This document shows positions 1 to 6,004 of a stretch of 7,268 bases of DNA, piece by piece. The stretch comes from an uncultured Lutibacter sp. (GTDB lineage Bacteria > Bacteroidota > Bacteroidia > Flavobacteriales > Flavobacteriaceae). Made by a program: the position numbers and the translations under genes. Numbering within the stretch: position 1 is the stretch's first letter; every line of letters starts with the position of its first letter. The notes under the pieces are model-generated. The model was not told the DNA's origin, did no database searches, and saw only the letters and a list, made by a program, of their open reading frames with translations. The stretch spans positions 1-7,268 of the forward strand of contig CAJXUO010000068.1 of NCBI GenBank assembly GCA_913061425.1. The letters run 5' to 3'.

Positions 1-317
1 TCAATTTATGTGAAGTAGTAATTGATAAAAAAAATCCTCTTGCAGAAATTAAGACTTCATTGAAAAAGGAAGATTACAAAAACAAGTCTTTGATTTTAGT
101 AGATGATATTCTAAACTCAGGAACAACACTGATGTACTCTATTAAACATTTTCTGGAAGTGCCGCTTAAACAGTTTAAAACAGCAGTATTAGTAAATAGA
201 AATCATAAAAAATATCCTGTAAAGGCTGATTTTAAAGGAATATCATTGTCAACTACACTTCAAGATAATATTACCGTTGAATTTAATGGCGGAAAATCTA
301 TTGCTTATTTAGACTAA
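1..317 (+). CDS. PyrR-like phosphoribosyltransferase, C-terminal part (5' end off the window)
   Basis: The frame is open from the left edge (first full codon at 3) to TAA at 315-317, giving about 104 residues; type I phosphoribosyltransferases of this size are usually 160-180, so roughly the first third is missing. The diagnostic PRPP-binding loop LILVDDILNSGTTL is encoded around 90-131, with the two adjacent acidic residues followed by S-G-T-T that hold the PRPP ribose-phosphate. The following stretch, AVLVNRNHKKYPVKADF, resembles the same part of PyrR proteins (LAVLVDRGHRELPI-type). The family transfers phosphoribosyl groups to or from bases in the cytoplasm, and PyrR members also regulate pyrimidine genes; the actual substrate here cannot be told. 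A TTG at 60 could be read as a start but lies just upstream of the PRPP loop inside the conserved domain, so the gene must begin further left. It converges on the shikimate kinase gene, with a 9 bp overlap of the two ends. Confidence 0.85.
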   Translation, partial: NLCEVVIDKKNPLAEIKTSLKKEDYKNKSLILVDDILNSGTTLMYSIKHFLEVPLKQFKTAVLVNRNHKKYPVKADFKGISLSTTLQDNITVEFNGGKSIAYLD

Positions 318-821
318 TTGTGGTTTTATTTCTACAACAATTTCTTCTATAGTCTTGTCATCAATTTTTACGATAAGTTTTGCTTGTTCATAAAAATACG
401 CACGCTCAAACAAGTGCTTGCCAATAAATTCAGTCATTTTCTCTAAAGATAAATCAGCAACCAAAGGTCTATTCTTCTTTTCTTTATTCAATCTATCCAG
501 CAATATTTTTATTGAAGCCTTTAAATACACTGCAGTAGCAGTAGTATTTATCAATTTCATGTTTTCTCCATAGCAAGGTGTGCCTCCACCAACTGAGAGA
601 ATTATGTTTTCTTCCAAACTTAAAATTTCCTTCAAGTATTCTATCTCTTTTATGCGAAAATAAATTTCACCTTTTTGAGCAAATATTTCAGTAATTGAAG
701 CACCTTCTTTAGTTTCAATATATTCATCTAAGTCAATAAAATTACAGTCAAAACTACCTGCCAAAACTTTTCCGACAGACGATTTTCCTGAAGCCATATA
801 ACCTACTAAAACTATTTTCAT
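309..821 (-). CDS. aroK: Shikimate kinase
   Basis: This 170-residue cytoplasmic enzyme phosphorylates shikimate at O3 with ATP, the fifth step of the shikimate pathway to chorismate and the aromatic amino acids. All family landmarks are present: Walker A loop GYMASGKS (residues 7-14), the D-L-D motif (30-32) whose second Asp binds shikimate and Mg, the shikimate-binding Arg in YFRIKE (R56), the glycine-rich GGGTP (78-82), the lid arginine in NRPL (R118) and a further conserved Arg in ERAYFY (R140). Length and residue spacing match E. coli AroK/AroL, so it should be active. The ATG at 819-821 places the P-loop at the usual distance from the N-terminus, which supports this start. The stop overlaps the end of the converging phosphoribosyltransferase gene. 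No clear promoter was found between it and the divergent tRNA promoter at 874-904. Confidence 0.97.
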   Translation of the reverse strand: MKIVLVGYMASGKSSVGKVLAGSFDCNFIDLDEYIETKEGASITEIFAQKGEIYFRIKEIEYLKEILSLEENIILSVGGGTPCYGENMKLINTTATAVYLKASIKILLDRLNKEKKNRPLVADLSLEKMTEFIGKHLFERAYFYEQAKLIVKIDDKTIEEIVVEIKPQLV

Positions 822-873
822 ATATAGAGATTTAAAAAAGGTAAATATCAGATAAAAAATTTATAAAAATTGG

Positions 874-904
874 TTTGTGTTCTAAATATTAGATAGTATA
901 TTTG
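874..904 (+). promoter_or_regulatory. Bacteroidetes-type promoter of the tRNA-Lys/tRNA-Leu unit
   Basis: TTTG at 874-877 is followed after exactly 19 nt by TATATTTG at 897-904. This is a full match to the Bacteroidetes primary sigma consensus (-33 TTTG, -7 TAnnTTTG). Transcription would start near 911, about 12 nt before the first base of tRNA-Lys, a normal short tRNA leader. The strength of the match suits a stable RNA gene and is the best single taxonomic clue in the window. Confidence 0.85.
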
Positions 905-922
905 CACTCGCTAAGGAGCAAT

Positions 923-995
923 GACTTGGTAGCTCAGTTGGTAGAGCACCTCCCTTTTAAGGAGGTGGTCCTGGGTTCGAGCCCCAGCCAAGTCA
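923..995 (+). tRNA. tRNA-Lys (anticodon UUU)
   Basis: A complete 73 nt cloverleaf can be folded by eye. The acceptor stem is GACTTGG (923-929) with CCAAGTC (988-994) and discriminator A995. The D-arm is GCTC/GAGC with AGTTGGTA in its loop. The anticodon stem CCTCC/GGAGG encloses loop CTTTTAA, with anticodon TTT at 956-958, which reads lysine AAA/AAG codons. The T-arm is CTGGG/CCCAG around TTCGAGC. CCA is not encoded (the sequence continues with CTA), so it is added after processing. The gene is preceded by a consensus promoter and followed by a hairpin and tRNA-Leu. Confidence 0.98.
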
Positions 996-997
996 CT

Positions 998-1030
998 AAA
1001 AAGTCGAGTTTTAACTTGACTTTTTTGGTT
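998..1030 (+). terminator. Terminator-like hairpin between tRNA-Lys and tRNA-Leu
   Basis: A 12 bp stem is formed by 998-1009 and 1014-1025 (AAAAAGTCGAGT against ACTTGACTTTTT, one G-T wobble) with loop TTTA, then more T (1026 onward, TGGTTTT). Its form is that of a rho-independent terminator. Its placement is odd, because tRNA-Leu begins 12 nt after the mapped region and has no visible promoter of its own, so it may be leaky or act in RNA processing. Confidence 0.7.
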
Positions 1031-1041
1031 TTATAACGTTT

Positions 1042-1125
1042 GCGCGTATGGCGGAATTGGTAGACGTGCAAGCTTGAGGGGTTTGTGTCCTTTTGGACGT
1101 GCTGGTTCGACTCCAGTTACGCGCA
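1042..1125 (+). tRNA. tRNA-Leu (anticodon GAG)
   Basis: An 84 nt class II tRNA with the long variable arm expected for leucine. The acceptor stem is GCGCGTA (1042-1048) with TACGCGC (1118-1124), discriminator A1125. The anticodon stem CAAGC/GTTTG (1069-1073/1081-1085, one G-T pair) encloses TTGAGGG, giving anticodon GAG at 1076-1078, which reads CTC and CTT. The variable arm folds as TGTCC, a T-rich loop and GGACG. The T-arm contains TTCGACT flanked by CTGG/CCAG. CCA is not encoded. It lies 46 nt after tRNA-Lys and is probably cotranscribed with it. Confidence 0.97.
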
Positions 1126-1129
1126 CTAT

Positions 1130-1166
1130 AAAAATCTGTTAATCTTTAGCAGATTTTTGTATTTTA
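1130..1166 (+). terminator. Intrinsic terminator after tRNA-Leu
   Basis: Bases 1130-1141 (AAAAATCTGTTA) pair with 1147-1158 (TAGCAGATTTTT) in a 12 bp stem with one T-G wobble and loop ATCTT, followed by a T-rich tail (TGTATTTT). It starts five bases after the tRNA-Leu discriminator and should end the tRNA transcript. Confidence 0.85.
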
Positions 1167-1223
1167 CAACGATGTTTCACAATTCTTTAACCTCTTCTTA
1201 ATTATTTATTCCTATAATTGCAT

Positions 1224-2027
1224 ATGCATAAAAAAATAATTTTTCTATCAATTATTCTAAGTAGTATAATTAGTTATTCTCAAGACAGCCTTGTTGTTAA
1301 AGAAATTCAAAGTATCAATTTAAAAGGTGAAATAGTGAATGGTTTTGATAAGAAGCCACTTGCGGGTGCACACGTTTATAATATGAACACAGTAAAAGGT
1401 ACAATTAGTAATAGTGATGGAACTTTTTCAATTCCTGCGAAACTAAATGACACCATATTTTTATCACATATCGGTTTTCAATCTATCAAAATTAAAATTA
1501 CTAATGATTTACTAAAGGGTAATGAATTAGAAATTGCAATTTTTGAAAAAGCTGAAAATATTGCAGAAGTAACTGTTAAGTCAATAGATCTTATTGGAGT
1601 TTTAGAAATAGATGCTAAAAATATACCTAAAGATAAATTTAGAAGAATTCATATTAATGGATTAGCGCAAACTTATGAAGTTGGAAGACCTACTAAGAAA
1701 GTATATGATTCACCAGTAGACGCTCTCTTCCATCCTATTGACTTTGTTTATAATCTGTTTGGTAAAAAACCAAAGCAATTAAGAAGATTAAAGCAATTAA
1801 AGGAGGATAATCAAATACGCGATATGCTTGATGCAAAAGTGAATCGTGAAATTATGCTTGAGTATTTAGAACTTAGCAGACAAGAATTAGATGAATTGCT
1901 TGATGAATGTAATTATTCAGATTATTTCATAAAAAAGGCTAGTGATATTCAAGTTATTGAAGCCGTTTTAGAATGTTATGAAAATCATAAAGCAGTAAAA
2001 AAAGGAAGTACAAAAAGAAAAAACTAA
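1224..2027 (+). CDS. Exported protein with CarboxypepD_reg-like domain and an unassigned C-terminal region
   Basis: The 267-residue product begins with a typical signal peptide (MHKKIIFLSIILSSIISYSQ; cleavage likely near the S-Y-S-Q end), so it should be exported to the periplasm or cell envelope. Residues about 32-119 match the CarboxypepD_reg-like beta-sandwich: LKGEIVNG, a KPLAGAHVYN strand, GTISNSDGTFSI and a SHIGFQS strand. In Bacteroidetes this fold often precedes TonB-dependent receptors, but there is no plug or barrel here. Residues about 120-267 are unassigned: they contain a DALFHPIDFVYNLFGKKP segment, then a charged, probably helical region (KQLRRLKQLKEDNQ, later EYLELSRQELDELLDE) and a basic tail. 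ATG at 1224 was chosen over the TTG at 1218 because it directly precedes the signal peptide. It is a single-gene unit, bounded by the tRNA terminator and by the convergent nagB. Its function is unknown. Confidence 0.85.
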   Translation: MHKKIIFLSIILSSIISYSQDSLVVKEIQSINLKGEIVNGFDKKPLAGAHVYNMNTVKGTISNSDGTFSIPAKLNDTIFLSHIGFQSIKIKITNDLLKGNELEIAIFEKAENIAEVTVKSIDLIGVLEIDAKNIPKDKFRRIHINGLAQTYEVGRPTKKVYDSPVDALFHPIDFVYNLFGKKPKQLRRLKQLKEDNQIRDMLDAKVNREIMLEYLELSRQELDELLDECNYSDYFIKKASDIQVIEAVLECYENHKAVKKGSTKRKN

Positions 2028-2106
2028 TATACTTTTAATTATTTCTCTAAAACAAAGGAAACTCAACTTTTCCGTCACCAACTACAATAACTTTAGTGTA
2101 TCTATA
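2028..2106 (-). other. Intergenic tail with protein-like - strand frame behind nagB
   Basis: The 79 bp between the converging genes hold no convincing terminator hairpin. On the - strand, directly after the nagB stop (2107-2109) and in the same frame, 19 sense codons read YRYTKVIVVGDGKVEFPLF before TAG. The alternating hydrophobic strand, the GDGK turn and the normal-looking codons resemble the end of a real protein. It may be a remnant of a lost gene, an ancestral extension of NagB, or chance. No start codon or separate gene can be supported. Confidence 0.3.
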
Positions 2107-4041
2107 TTATTTGAAATAATACCTTACAAAGGCTTCTAAAGCTGCATAATCAGCCAAACCAAGCGTGTTATATTTTTTAGCTGTATCTCTATTGCGTTCT
2201 TCCGCTCTCATCCAAAACTCTCTTGAATCTTCTCCTTGAAACATCACACCGTCTTTTTGAGATTGATGATAAAAAATAGCATGCCTCTTCTTTAATACCT
2301 GATCTGGACTCATTGGTACTGCCATCTCAATCTCATCAATACCCCATTCATGCCATGCGCCTCTGTAGAGCCACACCCAACATTCGTTCATATAGGGTTT
2401 GTCTTTTAATTTTTCTATAGCATCAAACAAAGCATCCAAACAGACCTTGTGAGTTCCGTGTGGATCTGCTAAATCTCCTGCTGCATAAATCTGATGTGGT
2501 TGTATTTCATTAATCTTATCACACATAATAGCTATATCCTTATCAGATAATTTAGCCTTCTTTACTTTACCCGTTTCGTAAAAAGGTAAATCCAAAAAAT
2601 GCACATTCTTATCATCTAAACCAACATAGCGCGTTGCTCCATAAGACTCACTTCTTCTAATAAAGCCTTTTAACTGCCTTACTTCTTGAATATCAACCGT
2701 ATTCTCTTTTTTATTAGTTAATACATCTATAATCTTCTGTGTTTGTTCTCCAGCAGAATTTAAGTAATGAGCAATTTCAGTGAACTTTAACGCTTCTTCA
2801 TCTGACACAGCAATATTTCCAGATGTTTGATACGCGACATGAACTTCATGTCCTTGCTCTACCAATCTATCAAATGTTCCTCCCATAGATATTACATCAT
2901 CATCTGGATGAGGACTAAAAATAAGCACTCTTTTCTTTGCAGGATTTGCTCGTTCTGGGCGATTCGTATCATCTGCATTTGGTTTTCCTCCTGGCCAACC
3001 TGTTATGGTATGTTGTAATTTATTAAACATTTTGATGTTCAAGTCATACGCTGAACCCTCTTGAGCCAACAAACCTGACATTCCATTGTCATTATAGTCT
3101 TTATCCGTTAAACTTAAAATTGTTTTTTGGGTCAATTGACATAGCCAAACAATAGCCTTATTTTTTAATTCTTCTGTCCATTCTGGCGAACCAACCAACC
3201 ATGGTGTTTTGTTTCTTGTCAATTCTGAACCTGCCTCCTTGTCTAATATGAATGTGGTGTTTTGATGATTTTGAAGATAAGTAGCTGGTACTTCTGATGA
3301 TATTTCTCCTTCTATGGTTTCTTTTATAACTTTTGCTTTATGTTGACCCCAACCTAATAATACAACGCGCTTTGCATTTCTTACGGTGGCTATACCCATA
3401 GTAACTGCCTTTCTTGGTACATTTTCTATTCCTAAAAATGATGGAGCTGCATCAACTCTAGTAATATGATCTAACGTAATCACTCGCGTACATGAATTAT
3501 AGTGTGAACCTGGTTCATTAAAACCTACATGACCCGTTCTCCCAATACCTAATAACTGGAAATCCAATCCACCGGCTTCTTTGATTTTTAATTCATAATC
3601 AATACAATATTGATTTAGTTCTTCATTAGCTACTTTTCCATTAGGAATATGTATGTTCTCTGGAAGTATATCTATATGATTGAACAAATATTCGTGCATA
3701 AAGGAATGATAGCTCTGGATATTATTTTTATCCATTGGAAAATACTCATCTAAGTTAAATGTAATTACATTAGAAAAACTTAAGCCCTCTTCCTTGTGCA
3801 TACTTATTAGTTCTTCATACACCTTTATTGGTGATGAACCTGTAGCTAATCCTAAAACACAATTTTCATTTCTAGATTGTTTTTCTCTAATCAAATTTGC
3901 AATTTCATAAGCCACTAGTAATGAGCCTTCGTTTGAGTTTTTAAAAACTATATTATGAATCTTTTCAAATCTGGTCTCTTCAAACTGTCCTGCTGCTTGA
4001 TAATAAATACCCTTTCTTTTATTTATTTTCTCTGTTTTCAT
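2107..4041 (-). CDS. nagB: Glucosamine-6-phosphate deaminase with fused C-terminal PIG-L/LmbE deacetylase-like domain
   Basis: A 644-residue two-domain cytoplasmic enzyme. Residues about 35-275 are NagB, which converts glucosamine-6-phosphate to fructose-6-phosphate and ammonia: phosphate loop GLATGSSP (64-71), the FNLDEY motif with the proton-transfer Asp (D98), and GIGRTGHVGFNEPGS (165-179) with catalytic H171 and E176. The residue aligned with E. coli Asp141 is T169. A linker of about 90 residues leads to a PIG-L/LmbE domain (about 371-600), a zinc-dependent N-acetylglucosamine deacetylase fold: FSPHPDDD (375-382) supplies the ligands H378 and D381 and the base D380, and DPHGTH (526-531) a further ligand. 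Classical NagB is about 260 residues; I recall this longer architecture from Bacteroidetes, where the role of the second domain is not settled to my knowledge. The gene starts 21 bp after the symporter stop with an A/G-rich AAGAAG before ATG, and is last in the cluster. No separate nagA is in the window. Confidence 0.93.
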   Translation of the reverse strand: MKTEKINKRKGIYYQAAGQFEETRFEKIHNIVFKNSNEGSLLVAYEIANLIREKQSRNENCVLGLATGSSPIKVYEELISMHKEEGLSFSNVITFNLDEYFPMDKNNIQSYHSFMHEYLFNHIDILPENIHIPNGKVANEELNQYCIDYELKIKEAGGLDFQLLGIGRTGHVGFNEPGSHYNSCTRVITLDHITRVDAAPSFLGIENVPRKAVTMGIATVRNAKRVVLLGWGQHKAKVIKETIEGEISSEVPATYLQNHQNTTFILDKEAGSELTRNKTPWLVGSPEWTEELKNKAIVWLCQLTQKTILSLTDKDYNDNGMSGLLAQEGSAYDLNIKMFNKLQHTITGWPGGKPNADDTNRPERANPAKKRVLIFSPHPDDDVISMGGTFDRLVEQGHEVHVAYQTSGNIAVSDEEALKFTEIAHYLNSAGEQTQKIIDVLTNKKENTVDIQEVRQLKGFIRRSESYGATRYVGLDDKNVHFLDLPFYETGKVKKAKLSDKDIAIMCDKINEIQPHQIYAAGDLADPHGTHKVCLDALFDAIEKLKDKPYMNECWVWLYRGAWHEWGIDEIEMAVPMSPDQVLKKRHAIFYHQSQKDGVMFQGEDSREFWMRAEERNRDTAKKYNTLGLADYAALEAFVRYYFK

Positions 4042-4062
4042 CTTCTTATTTATGATGCTTTT

Positions 4063-5874
4063 TTATAACACATTTGCTTTTATTTTATGCCACATTTTAT
4101 ATAGCATATATCCTGAAATAAACACGATAATAGTAAATACGATTGCAAATGTATGCTCTCCATAGATCCAATAACCCGTTGCAAATAAGATGCTGTAAAC
4201 AAATAGACATCCTATTAACATAGCTATAATTCCTGAAGGAACACTCCATGCTCCTTTAGCATTAACAATATCTATATTTTCTTGTTGCGCTTCGGCAACA
4301 ACTTTGCTCCATCCAGGCCCTCCAGGTTGCGTTCTTTTATAAAATCTTTGAAGTACTGCTTTTGTTTCTGGCTTCGTTAAAATTGTAACCAATATCCAAA
4401 TGATAGTAGTAATAAAAACTACCATAGGGAATTTCGCCCAACTTGGCATCAACGCTTCATCACCAAACAAAGTTCCTCCAATTGTTTTTGAAGAAAATAG
4501 TAATGAAACAATTCCTGAAACTACCATTGCTGAGATTTCGCTCCATGCGTTAATTCTCCACCAAAACCATCTAAGTATAAAGATAAGACCCGTTCCCGCT
4601 CCAAACATGATAATAATATCAAATAGTTGCTTAGCGTTTTGTAAGTACAGGGCAAATAAAGCACTTAAAATCATCAATACAACCGTTGAAGTTCTACCAA
4701 CTAGCACCAATTCTTTTTCGCTTGCATCCTTTTTTATTTGTTGTTTGTAAAAATCATTTACAATATATGATGACCCCCAATTTAAATGTGTTGAAATAGT
4801 AGACATATAAGCTGCAATTAGTGATGCTAATACTAATCCTAGCAATCCGCTTGGTAATTTAGTTAACATCGCTGAATAGGCTAAATCATGTCCTAATTTA
4901 TCTTCAGATATATTTGGAAAGGCTTCTTGTATACTCGCAATGTCTGGAAAGACAACTAAAGATGCTAAAGCAACTAATATCCAAGGCCAAGGACGTAAAG
5001 CATAATGCATGATATTAAAAAAGAACGTTGCGCCTATTGCATGATTTTCATCTTTTGCAGCCAACATACGTTGTGCGATATAACCACCACCTCCAGGTTC
5101 TGCTCCTGGATACCACGAACTCCACCATTGCACTGATAATGGGATAATAAGTAAGGTAATCAATGCTTCTTTATCATTAAAATCTGGTAAAATAGAGAGT
5201 TTGTCTGCTACATTTTCATGTAAAAATAACGCGTCTAAACCGCCAATTTCTGGTAGATTCACCAAGTAATAAGCAGCTCCAATTGCACCAGCCATAGCAA
5301 CAAAAAATAAAATAAAATCGGTGTAAACAACACCTTTAAATCCACCTAAAGCACTAAAAACAGCAGTCACTGTACCAGCATACACTATTGTTTCCCAAGG
5401 CTCAAGACCTAGCATAATACTTCCTATTTTAATTGCTGCAAGTGTTACACCTGCCATTGCAAATACATTAAATAACAACCCTAAATAAAGCGCTCGAAAA
5501 CCTCTTAAAAATCGTGCAGGTTTTCCACCGTAGCGTAATTCATAAAACTCTATATCTGTATTCACATTCGATTTTCTCCATAACTTAGCGTATACAAAAA
5601 CAGTAAGAAGTCCTGTGATTAAAAACGACCACCACATCCAGTTTGCAGAAACACCATCTTTTCTTACAATATCTGTAACAAAGTTGGGAGTGTCTGTAGA
5701 GAACGTAGTTGCAACCATAGAAATACCTAATAACCACCAAGGCATATTTTTTCCTGAAAGAAAATACTCTGCTGAACTTTTTCCAGATTGTTTTGAAACA
5801 TATATTCCAATAAACAAAGTAATAGCAAAAAATGTGATAATTAATGTGTAATCCAGTGTACTTAGTGATACCAT
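4063..5874 (-). CDS. Sodium:solute symporter (SSS family), probable sugar or amino-sugar importer
   Basis: A 603-residue polytopic inner-membrane protein with about 13-15 hydrophobic segments, from residues 7-27 to 574-591. SSS-family (SGLT/PutP type) signatures are visible: YFLSGKNMPWW (37-47) after the first helix, GGFKGVVYTDF (177-187), and LASLIAAYMSTISTHLNWG (349-367), where the Ser/Thr residues of the unwound helix bind Na+ in characterised members. A large soluble segment lies between the last core helices and the end (about 500-545), and two more helices follow, as in the longer SGLT-like members. It would import its substrate with the sodium gradient. The neighbours (sugar kinase, nucleotidyltransferase, NagB) point to a sugar or N-acetylated amino sugar, but the sequence alone does not identify it. 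ATG at 5872-5874 is preceded by an A-rich stretch as is usual in this phylum. The 130 bp gap upstream may hold its own promoter. Confidence 0.93.
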   Translation of the reverse strand: MVSLSTLDYTLIITFFAITLFIGIYVSKQSGKSSAEYFLSGKNMPWWLLGISMVATTFSTDTPNFVTDIVRKDGVSANWMWWSFLITGLLTVFVYAKLWRKSNVNTDIEFYELRYGGKPARFLRGFRALYLGLLFNVFAMAGVTLAAIKIGSIMLGLEPWETIVYAGTVTAVFSALGGFKGVVYTDFILFFVAMAGAIGAAYYLVNLPEIGGLDALFLHENVADKLSILPDFNDKEALITLLIIPLSVQWWSSWYPGAEPGGGGYIAQRMLAAKDENHAIGATFFFNIMHYALRPWPWILVALASLVVFPDIASIQEAFPNISEDKLGHDLAYSAMLTKLPSGLLGLVLASLIAAYMSTISTHLNWGSSYIVNDFYKQQIKKDASEKELVLVGRTSTVVLMILSALFALYLQNAKQLFDIIIMFGAGTGLIFILRWFWWRINAWSEISAMVVSGIVSLLFSSKTIGGTLFGDEALMPSWAKFPMVVFITTIIWILVTILTKPETKAVLQRFYKRTQPGGPGWSKVVAEAQQENIDIVNAKGAWSVPSGIIAMLIGCLFVYSILFATGYWIYGEHTFAIVFTIIVFISGYMLYKMWHKIKANVL

Positions 5875-5940
5875 TTTTTAATGTTTAGTTAATAGCTCTT
5901 ATGATACTATTCAATTGTATTTTAAAATCCTTTATTTTGA

Positions 5941-5971
5941 TAAATATACAGCAAAAAGACTCCATATAAAA
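5941..5971 (-). promoter_or_regulatory. Possible weak promoter upstream of the symporter gene
   Basis: Read on the - strand, TTTT (5971-5968) is followed after 19 nt by TATATTTA (5948-5941). Each box differs by one base from the Bacteroidetes consensus TTTG-N19-TAnnTTTG, with the ideal spacing. Transcription would begin near 5934, about 60 nt before the symporter start. In such AT-rich DNA a chance match is quite possible. Confidence 0.3.
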
Positions 5972-6002
5972 CCGGCTCCATCCGTAATTATATGTTTTTT
6001 TT
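5963..6002. promoter_or_regulatory. Inverted repeat/hairpin in the gap between nucleotidyltransferase and symporter genes
   Basis: CATATAA (5963-5969) and TTATATG (5988-5994) are perfect inverted repeats. Nested inside, CGG (5973-5975) pairs with CCG (5982-5984) around a CTCCAT loop, with a symmetric 3x3 internal bulge. On the + strand a run of T follows (5995-6002); on the - strand, the direction of the operon, GGAGTCTTTTT follows. It could be an operator, an attenuator or a partial terminator within the operon; the GC-rich core stands out in an AT-rich gap. Confidence 0.4.
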
Positions 6003-6004
6003 AT

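Noticed and set aside
60..62. TTG as a start codon for the phosphoribosyltransferase
   Set aside because: The frame is open and protein-like upstream to the window edge, and starting here would remove most of the domain before the PRPP loop.
991..1022. Repeat of the tRNA-Lys 3' end (AAGTC) as an integration (att) site
   Set aside because: Only five bases are repeated and they belong to the hairpin stem; no integrase or foreign gene follows.
1213..1220. TATAATTG as a -7 promoter box for the gene at 1224
   Set aside because: It is one base off consensus and so close to the ATG that transcription would start inside the gene; no matching -33 TTTG was found at 19 nt.
1218..1220. TTG start giving an MHMHKK N-terminus
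   Set aside because: The ATG at 1224 directly precedes a standard signal peptide and is the more likely start.
2028..2106. Bidirectional terminator between the gene ending at 2027 and nagB
   Set aside because: No stem longer than a few pairs with an adjacent T-tract was found in this stretch.
2827..3018. 63-codon open frame on the + strand
   Set aside because: It lies opposite the well-supported PIG-L domain of nagB, has no recognisable motifs, and has a composition typical of an antisense shadow.
4400..4750. 116-codon open frame on the + strand
   Set aside because: It lies fully opposite the symporter gene; the translation shows no domain and mirrors membrane-helix codons.
5615..5851. 78-codon open frame on the + strand
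   Set aside because: Antisense to the N-terminal helices of the symporter with no independent support.
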